From: Achromobacter sp. Marseille-Q4962
GTDB lineage: Bacteria > Pseudomonadota > Gammaproteobacteria > Burkholderiales > Burkholderiaceae_B
Direction of reading: 5' to 3'
NCBI RefSeq assembly: GCF_943737005.1
Contig: NZ_CALSFU010000030.1
Span: 1 to 38,045, forward strand
Length of the DNA stretch: 38,045 bases
Each line of letters opens with the position of its first letter. Position 1 is the first letter of the stretch. The notes beneath the pieces are model-generated. The model did no database searches. It saw only the letters and a program-made list of their open reading frames with translations, and had not been told where the DNA came from. Made by a program: the position numbers and the translations under genes. Of this stretch, positions 9,040-20,422 are shown piece by piece.

Positions 9040-9070
9040 CCTGACGCGGGGCGCGGCCGCAGGCCACGCC
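9013..9070. repeat. Perfect 20-bp inverted repeat spanning the stop codon of the flavoprotein gene
   Basis: The arm at 9013-9032 is the exact reverse complement of 9051-9070, with an 18-base loop that contains the TAG stop. The RNA hairpin would be very stable and GC-rich. No U-run follows, so it is not a standard intrinsic terminator. It could protect the mRNA 3' end or assist Rho-type termination before the next gene. Confidence 0.85.
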
Positions 9071-9093
9071 AGCCGTGTGTTTGTGGATTGAAA

Positions 9094-9113
9094 TAAAAAT
9101 AACTATCATTTCC
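9094..9113. promoter_or_regulatory. Fur-box-like site upstream of the ZIP transporter
   Basis: The AT-rich segment AAAAATAACTATCATTT at 9095-9111 stands out in very GC-rich surroundings. Aligned to the symmetric Fur core GATAATnATTATC it matches at 8 of 12 defined positions (ATAA and AT-AT half-sites). It lies about 190 bases before the ZIP gene and 50 before a short ORF with a strong ribosome site. Assignment is by resemblance only. Confidence 0.5.
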
Positions 9114-9159
9114 GTTTTTAATAAACTCGCCGGCCGCCTGGCGGCCAAGGAGATGCCGC

Positions 9160-9270
9160 ATGCCCCAGCCGACACGGCGCCAACCGGATCCCGCCGCCGC
9201 CTCTTACAATGTCCTGGCCTTTCCGGCAGCGGCCCGCCGCCCTGACAGGGCGGGCGCCAGCCTATCCTGA
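9160..9270 (+). CDS. Possible 36-residue small ORF in the leader of the ZIP transporter gene
   Basis: An ATG at 9160 follows a perfect AAGGAG (9147-9152) at seven bases, better than most starts in the window. It opens 36 codons (MPQPTRRQPDPAAASYNV onward) ending in TGA at 9268-9270. The product is basic and rich in Pro, Ala and Arg, has no membrane segment, and is not HemP, the usual small protein behind Fur sites. The ORF ends 30 bases before the ZIP start, so it could be a translated leader. Alternatively it is chance, since a second ATG overlaps the ribosome site at 9153. Confidence 0.35.
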   Translation: MPQPTRRQPDPAAASYNVLAFPAAARRPDRAGASLS

Positions 9271-9300
9271 TCGCATCGGCAGTCGAAAGGAAAGCGGCAC

Positions 9301-10194
9301 ATGAACACATTCAGCCGTCATCGCCTGCGGCCCGCGGCCACCAGCGTGAGCGTCTGGACGCTGGCCGTCATGGTGGCCTGCCTGGCCCTGCACCAGTTGT
9401 GGGCGTACCTGGACGCGCGGGCCGGCCACGTGGCCGACGCCCTGCTGGGCGGCCTGGTAGCCGCGGGCGCCACCGCCGCCGGCACGGTGCCCATTCTTTT
9501 CGCCCGCACCATTCCCCAGAAAGCCCAGGACGCCATGTTCGGCTTCGGCGCCGGCGTCATGCTGGCCGCCAGCGCTTTTTCGCTGGTGGCGCCGGGCATC
9601 GACGCCGCCGAAACGCTGGGCTACGGCCGCTGGGGCGCCGGCATCCAGGTGGGCGCCGCCATCCTGCTGGGAGCCGCGGCGCTGCTTCTCATGGACCGCA
9701 CGCTGCCGCACGAGCACTTCATCAAGGGCCGCGAAGGCTTGGAGGCGCACCGGCTGCGCCGCACCTGGCTCTTCGTTTTCGCCATCACGCTGCACAACCT
9801 GCCCGAAGGGCTGGCCATCGGCGTGGGCTACGCCGGCAACGATGCGCTGCGCGGCACCGCCCTGGCCACCGGCATCGCCATCCAGGACATTCCCGAAGGC
9901 CTGGTGGTGGCGGTGGCGCTGCTGGCCGCCGGCTACAACCGCGCATTCGCCGTGGCGCTGGGCATCCTGTCGGGCCTGGTGGAGCCGGTGGGCGCCGTGC
10001 TGGGGGCGGCCATCGTGGGCTGGTCCGAGATCCTGCTGCCATGGGGCCTGGGCTTCGCGGCCGGCGCCATGCTCTTCGTCATCAGCCACGAGATCATTCC
10101 CGAATCGCACCGCAAGGGACACGAGGTCTACGCCACCGGCGGGTTGATGCTGGGCTTCGTGCTCATGATGCTGCTGGACACGGCGCTGGGCTAG
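9301..10194 (+). CDS. ZIP-family divalent metal transporter (BbZIP-like)
   Basis: A 297-residue inner-membrane protein with about eight hydrophobic helices. The metal-site motifs of ZIP transporters are present: HNLPEGLAIG in TM4 (His165, Asn166, Glu169), IQDIPEGL in TM5 (Gln195, Asp196, Glu199), and SGLVEPVGA with Glu228. The C-terminal half (VISHEIIPESHRKGHE and the LLDTALG end) closely resembles the structurally characterised Bordetella bronchiseptica ZIP protein as I remember it. The N-terminal half differs enough to suggest a paralogue or a diverged orthologue. Family members import Zn, Fe or similar divalent cations. The start has AAAGGAAAG at 9286-9294. The Fur-like site upstream hints at iron-responsive control, making iron a candidate substrate, but that is inference. 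Confidence 0.94.
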   Translation: MNTFSRHRLRPAATSVSVWTLAVMVACLALHQLWAYLDARAGHVADALLGGLVAAGATAAGTVPILFARTIPQKAQDAMFGFGAGVMLAASAFSLVAPGIDAAETLGYGRWGAGIQVGAAILLGAAALLLMDRTLPHEHFIKGREGLEAHRLRRTWLFVFAITLHNLPEGLAIGVGYAGNDALRGTALATGIAIQDIPEGLVVAVALLAAGYNRAFAVALGILSGLVEPVGAVLGAAIVGWSEILLPWGLGFAAGAMLFVISHEIIPESHRKGHEVYATGGLMLGFVLMMLLDTALG

Positions 10195-10275
10195 GACGCC
10201 CGTTCCGTCCCCGGACCGCAGCGCCGGCGGCTTCCCGGCGGCGGGGATTTCGATGTATGCTTGCGCGGCTGTCAC

Positions 10276-10543
10276 GCATGTTGCGGGAGAGAGCGGCCAG
10301 GCACTGCCGGCCGCCGCCGAAGGCGCAATTCGCCCGGAATCGCTCAGGTAACCCATACCGCCCATGCTTGCCACGTCCCGTCCTGCGGCTGCCGGCTCGT
10401 TCCGTCTGGCGCGGCCCGGCGCGGACCCGGCAAAACAGCGCTCTGGAGAGACCTGGCGCCGCCCCTGAAGAGACTGGCGTGCCGCCCAGGCGCCGAAGGT
10501 GCAAACCCGCCACGCGGGGCAACTCTCAGGCAAAAGGACAGAG
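10276..10543 (+). ncRNA. Tandem glycine riboswitch (two aptamers) in the gcvT leader
   Basis: Aptamer I spans about 10276-10367. Its P1 stem pairs GCATG (10276-10280) and GCGG (10283-10286) with CCGC (10358-10361) and CATGC (10363-10367). The conserved core runs GGGAGAG, CGCCGAAGGCGCAA and CTCAGGTA. Aptamer II spans about 10441-10543, with CTCTG (10441-10445) pairing to CAGAG (10539-10543) and a core of GGAGAG, CGCCGAAGGTGCAA and CTCAGGCAAAAGGACAGAG. These are the glycine-aptamer consensus blocks. The riboswitch senses glycine and normally turns on the glycine cleavage genes, which follow directly. The linker of 73 bases between the aptamers is unusually long. A possible expression-platform stem is CCGTTG (10559-10564) with CAACGG (10586-10591), without a U-run, so control may be at translation. 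Confidence 0.93.
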
Positions 10544-10634
10544 GGGCGGAAGATCCGGCCGTTGCAGAGGCGCTTTCCGCAGCTCCAACGGCGTTCCGTA
10601 ACCCTGGCACCGCCGCCGCTCCGGAGTCCCGCGC

Positions 10635-11735
10635 ATGTCCGCAACCCTCAAACGCACCCCCCTGGCCGAAGAACATGTCGCGCTGGGCGCCCGCATGGTC
10701 GATTTCGGAGGCTGGGACATGCCCCTGGCCTACGGCTCGCAGATCGAGGAGCACCACGCCGTGCGCCAGGACGCCGGCATGTTCGACGTCTCGCACATGC
10801 TCAACGCCGACGTCGCCGGCCCCGATGCCCGCGCTTTCCTGCAGCGCCTGGTGGCCAACGACGTGGCCAAGCTCACGGTGCCGGGCAAGGCCCTCTACAG
10901 CTGCATGCTGAATCCGCAGGGCGGCGTCATCGACGACCTCATCATCTATTTCTTCGCCGCCGACCAATGGCGCGTGGTGGTCAATGCCGGCACCGCCGAC
11001 AAGGACATGGCCTGGATGCGGCGCGTGGCCAGCGCCGGCAAGTTCGACGTCACCATCACGCCGCGCCGCGATCTCGCCATGGTGGCGGTGCAGGGCCCCA
11101 ATGCCCGCGCCAAGGTGTGGGCCGCGCGCCCGGCCTGGCAGGCCGCCACCGAGGGCCTGACGCCCTTCGTGGCCGCTCAGGTGGCCGACGACACGCTGGT
11201 GGCCCGCACCGGCTACACCGGCGAGGACGGCTTCGAGATCGTGCTGCCTGCCGCCCAGGCCGTGGCGCTCTGGCGCGACCTGGCGGCCCAGGGCGTGCGC
11301 CCCTGCGGCCTGGGCGCGCGCGACACGCTGCGCCTGGAGGCCGGCATGAATCTGTACGGCCAGGACATGGACGAACTTACCCAGCCCGATCAGGCCGGGC
11401 TGAGCTGGACCGTATCGCTCAAGGACGCCGCGCGCCGCTTCATCGGCCGCGACGCGCTCGAGCAGTGCTCCACGCCCGCCGCGTTCCTGGGCCTGAAGCT
11501 GCTGGAGCGCGGCGTCATGCGCGCCCACATGGCGGTGCGCACCCAATCGGGCATGGGCGAACTTACCAGCGGCACCATGTCGCCCACGCTGGGCGTTTCC
11601 ATCGGCTTTGCCCGCCTGCCCGCCGACGTGAAGCCGGGCGACGCGGCCGAGGTGGAAATCCGCGGCAAATGGGTGCCGGCCGTGGTCTGCAAGCTGCCCT
11701 TCGTGCGTAACGGCAAAGCCGTCGAACACCCGTAA
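10635..11735 (+). CDS. gcvT: Glycine cleavage system aminomethyltransferase (T protein)
   Basis: A 366-residue cytosolic protein of normal length. GcvT takes the aminomethyl group from the lipoylated H protein and passes the one-carbon unit to tetrahydrofolate, releasing ammonia. Visible family segments are [15 protein letters not shown] near the N terminus, GMFDVSHM, the [12 protein letters not shown] region, [34 protein letters not shown], and the C-terminal barrel [22 protein letters not shown]. It is the first gene of the riboswitch-led gcvTHP operon; gcvH starts 87 bases downstream. The one-carbon product feeds the folate pool also used by the thyA and folA products in this window. Confidence 0.98.
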   Translation: MSATLKRTPLAEEHVALGARMVDFGGWDMPLAYGSQIEEHHAVRQDAGMFDVSHMLNADVAGPDARAFLQRLVANDVAKLTVPGKALYSCMLNPQGGVIDDLIIYFFAADQWRVVVNAGTADKDMAWMRRVASAGKFDVTITPRRDLAMVAVQGPNARAKVWAARPAWQAATEGLTPFVAAQVADDTLVARTGYTGEDGFEIVLPAAQAVALWRDLAAQGVRPCGLGARDTLRLEAGMNLYGQDMDELTQPDQAGLSWTVSLKDAARRFIGRDALEQCSTPAAFLGLKLLERGVMRAHMAVRTQSGMGELTSGTMSPTLGVSIGFARLPADVKPGDAAEVEIRGKWVPAVVCKLPFVRNGKAVEHP

Positions 11736-11822
11736 ACTCGAAACCTGCGCGCCGCCCTGCCGCCGGCGGGCGCGCGCAGGCGCGCAATTCCGTCCCTATT
11801 CCCCTATTGCCCAGGAGCTTCC

Positions 11823-12200
11823 ATGAGTCTGCCCACCGATCGCAAATACACCGAGTCCCATGAATGGGTCCAAGCCGAGGGCGATGTGTTCGTCGTCGGC
11901 ATCACCGACAATGCCCAGGACCAGCTGGGCGACCTGGTTTTCGTCGGCGACGTGAAGGTCGGCGCCAAGCTGGCCGCCGGCGACACCGCCGGCGTGGTGG
12001 AATCGGTCAAGGCCGCTTCCGACATCTACGCCCCGGTCGCCGGCGAAATCGTCGCCTTCAACGACGAGCTCGAGAACTCGCCCAACCTCATCAACGAATC
12101 GCCCTATACGGCCTGGATCTTCAAGATCAAGCCCGACAACGCGGCCGACGCCGACAAGCTGCTGGACGCGGCCGGCTACGAAGCCGTCGCCAACGGCTGA
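11823..12200 (+). CDS. gcvH: Glycine cleavage system H protein
   Basis: A 125-residue lipoyl carrier protein, typical for the family. It shuttles the aminomethyl intermediate between the P and T proteins. The lipoylation site is [15 protein letters not shown], with Lys63 as the attachment residue. The N-terminal [22 protein letters not shown] block and the C-terminal [12 protein letters not shown] block are both intact. CAGGAG precedes the ATG at 5-6 bases. It sits between gcvT and gcvP in the usual betaproteobacterial order. Confidence 0.98.
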   Translation: MSLPTDRKYTESHEWVQAEGDVFVVGITDNAQDQLGDLVFVGDVKVGAKLAAGDTAGVVESVKAASDIYAPVAGEIVAFNDELENSPNLINESPYTAWIFKIKPDNAADADKLLDAAGYEAVANG

Positions 12201-12292
12201 GGCCCGCCGCGACGGGCCGGTCCGCGAGGGCCGCGCCCGTCCGATGCCTTGCCGTCCGTCCTTCCCGACGCACCGCCACCCCGAGATATTCC

Positions 12293-15166
<2,874 letters not shown>

Positions 15167-15182
15167 TCCGCGGCCTGCAATG

Positions 15183-15219
15183 AAAAAGGCTCCTGTCTTT
15201 CCGGACAGGAGCCTTTTTT
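15183..15219. terminator. Bidirectional intrinsic terminator between gcvP and the YdgA-family gene
   Basis: A perfect 10-bp stem, GGCTCCTGTC (15188-15197) with GACAGGAGCC (15204-15213), has a six-base loop. Six T follow on the plus strand, and five A precede it to serve as the U-run for minus-strand transcripts. It closes both convergent transcription units. Confidence 0.95.
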
Positions 15220-15252
15220 GTTCGCCCCGCGCGGCGGGGCGCCGGCTGCGGC

Positions 15253-17268
15253 CTAGCGTTTTCCCGTGACGGGATCGACGGTGGCGGAGAAGTCCTCGGA
15301 CAGGCTGAAGAAGGTGTTCAGCAGGATTTGCAGGCTCTCGCGGCCGATGCCGCCTTCGGAGTTCATGTCCATCTGCAGCACGGCGCGGTTCTGGTCGTCC
15401 ACATAGGCGCGGGCCCAGCGGTACTGCTGGTTCCAGCCGTTGATGGCCTTGAGCGGCACGGGCTTTTTCGTGGCGTATACGGCCGTGGCGGTCAGGTCCA
15501 GGCACGAGTCGGCGCCGTCCTCGCACAGGAATTCGAGGCGCAGGTCGGTCGCGCCGGTGTACGACGGCTCCAGGACCAGGACCGGGCCGTTGTCGCCGTC
15601 TTTCTTGCTGTACGAAAAGCCGATGTCGTCCAGGATGCCGCCCACGGTGTCCGCGTCGAAATTCCGCATCATGCCCGCGGCAGCGCGGGCGTCGTCGCCG
15701 GCGGCTGCGGCGGCGGCCTCGGCGGCCGCGTCGGCGGCGGACTGCGTGGCCTCTGCCGCGCTCATCTCTTCCGGCCCGCCCTCGTCGTCCAGGGAGAGTT
15801 GGCCGTCGTCCTGGCCGGACGCTTCGAGCAGGGACGCGAACAGCACTTCGGCGGGGATCTTCTTGCCGTTCAGGTCGCCCATGCCGTCGGCATAGTGGAA
15901 CTTGCCGACGATGTTGTCGCCGTCGTTGGCGCCGATGTTGAACATTTCCGCCATGCCGGCCAGGGTGCGCACCTGCTCGGCGGCCTGATCGCCCGCCTGC
16001 GCGGCTTCCAGGCCGTCGGTTTTCATGAGGTACTGCGACACCAGGTCCTGCACCATGGGCTTGGATACGACGAGCGTGGCGTCGATGCGCTTGATGGCGC
16101 GCACTGCGATCTCCTGCGGGGTCAGATCCTTGGCGTCCGCGGGGTTGGAGAGTTCGAGCGCGAAGTTGAGCTTGCTTTCGCCCTTGTCGGTCTTCCAGGA
16201 CAGCGGCTCGATGGCGAAGCTGGGATTGCCCGCCAGCAGTTGCGTGCCCGTATCCAGCAGCGAATCGACCTGCTCGTCCTTCAGCCCTTCGTCGGTGGCG
16301 CCGGCCATGGCCTGGCGCACGATCTGGTTGTAGGTATCGGAGAATTGCTTGACCGCCTGGCCGTCCAGGTTGGCCAGCGTGACCACCATCTGGCCGCTGC
16401 CCACGGCGATGTCGTTGACCGTGACCTTGCCGCTGTCATAGGCGGCCTTGACGCCGATGCTCTTGTCGTTTTCGGACAGCGTCACGCCGTAGCCGAAATC
16501 GTCCAGCGCGAGCTTCATGGCCCCGTTCGGGTCGGCGATCTCGATGCGCTTGACCTTGATGCCGGAGTCGCCCACCGACAGCCCGAATTTGCCCATGCGG
16601 CTGTTCGCGTCGCCGGAAAGCCCGCTGATCGACAGGCTGAAGGGCTTGCCTTCCTGGGACCCGTTGACCGCGATCTTGTCGATGACGGCATGCCCGGTTA
16701 CGGCCTGCTGCGCGCGTTCGTAGGTGCCGGCGAGCTGCATGCCGCTGAAATCCAGCACGGAATCGCCTTCCTTGAATTGCAGCGGCGGCACCTGGAATTT
16801 GCTGTTGGCGTTGCCCCCATAGCTGACGACGGCGTCGCCGGAAAGGGGCGGCACGTTCTTGGTGAGCTCGAACAGGGGCTTGAGCTGGTCGGTCTGCGCC
16901 ATTTCAGTGTGCACGAAGGCCAGCTTGGGCGCGATGGCGCCGCGCGCCAGGGCGCTCCTGGGGAAGGGGCCGTGTTCGATGCGGGCGTCGAATTCGATCA
17001 TGCCCGATGGCAGGTCGTCGGGCGCGTTCTCGTTCTTCAGCAGGGAAATGCCGTAGCGGGCCTGGGTGGAGAAGAATCCGCGTTCATACTTGAGCTGGTC
17101 GATGCGCAGTCCGAACAGCGGCGTGATCTTGGCCAGCTTCTCGTTGGTTTCGTTCAGGCGGCGTTGCGCGCTCTCCTCGATGCGTTTGCCCGTGTACCAG
17201 GTGGCACCCAGCCAGCCCGCCGCTCCCACAATGACCACGCCCAGGGTGATCGCCACGCTTTTTTTCAT
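15253..17268 (-). CDS. YdgA-family (DUF945) protein
   Basis: A 671-residue protein of the YdgA/DUF945 family, longer than E. coli YdgA (about 500). The N terminus MKKSVAITLGVVIVGAAGWLG is a membrane anchor or signal segment, with the rest predicted in the periplasm. The next segment, YTGKRIEESAQRRLNETNEKL, is typical of the family, followed by the LKYERGFFSTQARY repeat-type wording. An alanine-rich low-complexity stretch lies around residues 510-545. Function of the family is not established; a link to envelope organisation is only suggested. The ATG at 17268 is chosen because it opens directly on the hydrophobic anchor; the frame extends 21 codons upstream without a signal-like start. It is convergent with gcvP. 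Confidence 0.88.
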   Translation of the reverse strand: MKKSVAITLGVVIVGAAGWLGATWYTGKRIEESAQRRLNETNEKLAKITPLFGLRIDQLKYERGFFSTQARYGISLLKNENAPDDLPSGMIEFDARIEHGPFPRSALARGAIAPKLAFVHTEMAQTDQLKPLFELTKNVPPLSGDAVVSYGGNANSKFQVPPLQFKEGDSVLDFSGMQLAGTYERAQQAVTGHAVIDKIAVNGSQEGKPFSLSISGLSGDANSRMGKFGLSVGDSGIKVKRIEIADPNGAMKLALDDFGYGVTLSENDKSIGVKAAYDSGKVTVNDIAVGSGQMVVTLANLDGQAVKQFSDTYNQIVRQAMAGATDEGLKDEQVDSLLDTGTQLLAGNPSFAIEPLSWKTDKGESKLNFALELSNPADAKDLTPQEIAVRAIKRIDATLVVSKPMVQDLVSQYLMKTDGLEAAQAGDQAAEQVRTLAGMAEMFNIGANDGDNIVGKFHYADGMGDLNGKKIPAEVLFASLLEASGQDDGQLSLDDEGGPEEMSAAEATQSAADAAAEAAAAAAGDDARAAAGMMRNFDADTVGGILDDIGFSYSKKDGDNGPVLVLEPSYTGATDLRLEFLCEDGADSCLDLTATAVYATKKPVPLKAINGWNQQYRWARAYVDDQNRAVLQMDMNSEGGIGRESLQILLNTFFSLSEDFSATVDPVTGKR

Positions 17269-17412
17269 TGATGTCGAGATTATTTCGTTAAGGAATGGCT
17301 GCCCGCCGCGTCCCGCGAGGACGGCGGGCACGAATTCATCTGCCAGTCAGGCTGGCGGCGAGTATACCGACCCCTCACGCCGGAAATCGCCGGGCGAGTT
17401 ACTGAACATGTC

Positions 17413-17441
17413 AAAATGAAAACCGGCGCACGCGGCGCCGG
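17413..17441 (-). terminator. Intrinsic terminator after the M81 peptidase gene
   Basis: On the minus strand CCGGCGC (17441-17435) pairs with GCGCCGG (17429-17423) around a five-base loop, followed by TTTTCATTTT. It lies 25 bases past the stop of the last gene of the transport and hydrolase operon and marks its end. Confidence 0.8.
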
Positions 17442-17465
17442 CTTGGCTGCGGGCACGGCAAGGCG

Positions 17466-18941
17466 CTACAGCGGATCCAGGGGATAGATGGGCCGGCGCA
17501 CGTGGCGGAAGTCGAGCTGGCCGTAGTCGGACGTGGTGACGCCTACGCCCGTGCACTCGATGACGGCGGTGGCGATGTCTGAGAAGCCGGCGCGCCAGTG
17601 GACGCGGCTCTTGAGCACCAGGTACCGCTTTTGCAGCGGGTCGATGCCCACGGACAGCAGGCAGTTGAGGTCGAAAGGCTCCTGGTGGCGCGACACCACC
17701 ACGATTTCCACCTTGCCCGTGTCCAGCACCACTGTCAGCCCGGTGTCGTTGCGCACGCCGCGGTACATCGGCCCGCGGTTGCGGTATACGCCGTCGAAGA
17801 CGAGCTTCACCCGCGCCGTGATGTCCAGCGGCTCGCTGCGCTGGCTGATGGCGGGCATGGCCACTTTGCCGCCCAGCTTCAGCGTGACCGTGCCGCCCAC
17901 GCCGGCATCGGCCGCCTCGCGCGCGGCCTCGGGATCGCAGATGGCGTAGAAGGCGGCGTTGTCCAGTTCCTGGCGCAGCACTTCGGCCAGCACCGTGGTG
18001 GTGTCCATGGTGCCGCCCGAGCCAGTATTGTCGCAATGGTCCAGCAGGACTACCGGCCCCTGGGCCAGCGTCTTGGCGCGCGTCACGGCGGGCGCCAGCG
18101 GCTCGGAGTGGAACACCCATTGTGCGCGGCTGGCCCAGGCCCGTTCCAGCAGCTCGTCGCGCAGGGATTCGGCGCGGGCCGGGTCGCCGTCGGTACAGAC
18201 CACGGCGCTCAGCCCGGCCTCGCGGATGTCGGCGTGGGGAAAACCCACGAACACCGAGGCAGCCAGCACGCCGCCGGCTTCCAGCGTCTTGCAGCGCTCC
18301 TGCAGCGACTTGTTCGGCTCGGCATGGGTGCCCTGGCGCATGATGTGGGGCAGCATGGGCCGGTTGGCCCAGCGCATCACGGGCCGGACCTCGCCCTTGA
18401 GCGTGCGCGCGATGACGTCGGCCGCGCGCAGGCCGGCCGCCCGGATGTCCACGTGCGGATAGGTATGAAAACCCGTCACGACCGTGGCGTGCCGGACGAT
18501 GTCCTCGTAGATGTTGGCGTGCATGTCCAGCGTGACCGCCACCGGCGTGTGCGGATCGATCTCGCGCAGCCGCCGCAGCAGGCAGCCTTCGGCATCTTCC
18601 ACGCCCTCGGCCACCATGGCCCCGTGCAGGTCGAGCAGGATGGCGTCGTAGCCGCCGCGCTTCACCTCGTCGAGGACCAGGCCCGACAGGGTTTCATAGA
18701 CGGCGGCGGAGGCCGGGCCGCTGGGCCAGGATTCGGCGGCCACCGCCACCACGATGTCCGCGCCTTCCCGGCGCGCCACCTCGATATAGCCGCCCAGGCC
18801 GCTGTCGGTGTGTTCGTAGGCCGCGACGGCGCGCTCGCCGCGCAGGATCTCGGGACTGCCGCGGAAGAAGCGTTCCAGCGGCGTGGGCACGGGCGAATAG
18901 GTGTTCGTCTCGTGCTTGATCATTGCCAATAGCCAGCGCAT
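17466..18941 (-). CDS. M81-family metallopeptidase (MlrC-like)
   Basis: A 491-residue protein of the M81/MlrC (microcystinase C) family. Conserved acidic and histidine motifs that are likely zinc ligands or nearby are visible: HETNTYSP at residue 10, LLDLHGAM at 102-109, TLDMHANI at 137-144 and HTYPHVD at 159-165. The C-terminal MlrC domain begins around NTGSGGTMDTTTVL. MlrC hydrolyses linearised microcystin; other family members act on small peptides or amides that are mostly unknown. AGGAG lies nine bases before the ATG. It is the last gene of a six-gene operon with an amidase and a dipeptide-type ABC transporter, so it probably processes the imported compound. It has no signal peptide and should be cytosolic. 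Confidence 0.9.
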   Translation of the reverse strand: MRWLLAMIKHETNTYSPVPTPLERFFRGSPEILRGERAVAAYEHTDSGLGGYIEVARREGADIVVAVAAESWPSGPASAAVYETLSGLVLDEVKRGGYDAILLDLHGAMVAEGVEDAEGCLLRRLREIDPHTPVAVTLDMHANIYEDIVRHATVVTGFHTYPHVDIRAAGLRAADVIARTLKGEVRPVMRWANRPMLPHIMRQGTHAEPNKSLQERCKTLEAGGVLAASVFVGFPHADIREAGLSAVVCTDGDPARAESLRDELLERAWASRAQWVFHSEPLAPAVTRAKTLAQGPVVLLDHCDNTGSGGTMDTTTVLAEVLRQELDNAAFYAICDPEAAREAADAGVGGTVTLKLGGKVAMPAISQRSEPLDITARVKLVFDGVYRNRGPMYRGVRNDTGLTVVLDTGKVEIVVVSRHQEPFDLNCLLSVGIDPLQKRYLVLKSRVHWRAGFSDIATAVIECTGVGVTTSDYGQLDFRHVRRPIYPLDPL

Positions 18942-18981
18942 GGATGGAGACTCCTGTAAGGTCGGGCCGGGTTCGGCCGGC

Positions 18982-20391
18982 TCAGGCTTGCGCGGGCGGC
19001 GCGGGCCAGGGGCGCTGCGCCGGGCGCATTCGTTCCCAGGCGCGCGCCACGCGCAGCACGCCGAGGTCGTCGAAGCGGGCCCCGGCGATCTGCAGGCCGA
19101 TGGGCAGGCCGGCGCGGGTATAGCCGCAGTTGACGGAGGCGGCCGGCTGTTCGCTCATGTTGTAGGGCAGCGTGAAGCCGATGTGGTGCATGGTGGTGGC
19201 CACGTCGTTGGTGGGCGCGGCCCATTCCGCGTTATAGGCCACCACGGGCGCCACGGGAGAGATGACGTAGTCGTAGGGCGCGCAGGCCGCCACGGTGGCG
19301 GCGCGCACCTGCTGGGTGGCGTAGTAGCTGCGGAACACGGATTCGCCCGTCTGCCCGCCGCCGCTTTCGGCCCAGGCGCGGATGAACGGCAGGATGCGGG
19401 CGCGCCGCTCTTCGGGCAGCGCGGCCAGGTCCACGGCGGAGCGGGTGCGCCAGAAGCGGTCCACGCCGTCGAGCAGCTCCGGCGTCATCCAGGGCTTCAT
19501 GGGCGCCACCACGGCGCCCGCCTGCTCGAACAGGCGCGCCGCCTCCTGGACCGCGGCGGTGATTTCGGGGTCCACGGGCAGGCCGCAGCCGGCTTCGAGG
19601 AGCAGGCCGATGCGCAGCCCTTTCAGGTCGCGTTCCAGGTCGAGCCAGTCGAACTCCTGGTAGGGCAGGCTCATGTGGTCGCGCGCGTCGGGCTGCGAGA
19701 GCACGCCCATCATGAGCGCGGCGTCGGCGATGCTGCGGGTCATGGGGCCGGCGCAGCGGCCCATGAAGGGCGGGTCGATGGGGATGCGGCCCAGGCTGGG
19801 CTTGAGCGTGGCGATGCCGCACCAGGCCGCCGGCAGCCGGACCGAGCCGCCGATGTCGGTGCCGATGTGCAGCGGCCCGTACCCGGCCGCCGCGGCCGCG
19901 CCCGCGCCGGCGCTGGAACCGCCCGGGTTCTTGGAGAGGTCCCAGGGGTTGCGGGTGAGGGCATGGAAGCTCGACAGCCCGGAAGACAGCATGCCGTAGT
20001 CGGGCATGGTGGTCTTGCCCAGGATGACGGCCCCGGCTTCGCGCATGCGGGCCGCCGGCGGCGCGTCGGCCGTGGCCGGCGTCAGCTCGGTGGCGGCCGT
20101 GCCCAGCGGCACCGGCACGCCGCGCGTGGCGATGTTTTCCTTGATGGTGGCGGGCACGCCGTCCAGCGTGCGGCCGCCGCAGGACAGCGGTTCGCCCTTC
20201 ATCCAGCGGGCCTCGGAGGCGCGCGCCGCGGCCAGGGCGGCGTCGGGATCCAGCGCATAGGTGGCGTGCAGGCCGGGTTCCCAGCGCGCGATATGCTCCA
20301 GCACGGCGCGCGTGGCCTCTACGGGCGAGAGCGTCCTGGCGCGATAGGCTTGCAGCAGTTCCTGTGCGGAAAGTTCATGGGCTTGCGGCAT
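18982..20391 (-). CDS. Amidase-signature family hydrolase
   Basis: A 469-residue amidase-signature enzyme. The full Ser-cisSer-Lys triad is visible: Lys84 in TIKEN, cis-Ser159 in NPGGSSAGAGAA, and nucleophile Ser183 in DIGGSVRLP, with the usual 24-residue spacing between the two serines. Such enzymes hydrolyse carboxamides; substrate is not predictable from the sequence. No GatB or GatC partner is next to it and it is not GatA by context. It follows the ATPase gene by 31 bases and precedes the M81 peptidase by 40, so all three are cotranscribed. The pairing with an importer suggests intracellular breakdown of an amide or peptide nutrient. Confidence 0.93.
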   Translation of the reverse strand: MPQAHELSAQELLQAYRARTLSPVEATRAVLEHIARWEPGLHATYALDPDAALAAARASEARWMKGEPLSCGGRTLDGVPATIKENIATRGVPVPLGTAATELTPATADAPPAARMREAGAVILGKTTMPDYGMLSSGLSSFHALTRNPWDLSKNPGGSSAGAGAAAAAGYGPLHIGTDIGGSVRLPAAWCGIATLKPSLGRIPIDPPFMGRCAGPMTRSIADAALMMGVLSQPDARDHMSLPYQEFDWLDLERDLKGLRIGLLLEAGCGLPVDPEITAAVQEAARLFEQAGAVVAPMKPWMTPELLDGVDRFWRTRSAVDLAALPEERRARILPFIRAWAESGGGQTGESVFRSYYATQQVRAATVAACAPYDYVISPVAPVVAYNAEWAAPTNDVATTMHHIGFTLPYNMSEQPAASVNCGYTRAGLPIGLQIAGARFDDLGVLRVARAWERMRPAQRPWPAPPAQA

Positions 20392-20422
20392 GTTGGCGGG
20401 TTCCTCGGATCGGGATGGAGTC

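Noticed and set aside
15328..17271. Plus-strand open frame opposite the YdgA-family gene
   Set aside because: The minus frame has the membrane anchor and family wording; the plus frame is Val/Gly/His/Gln-rich shadow sequence.
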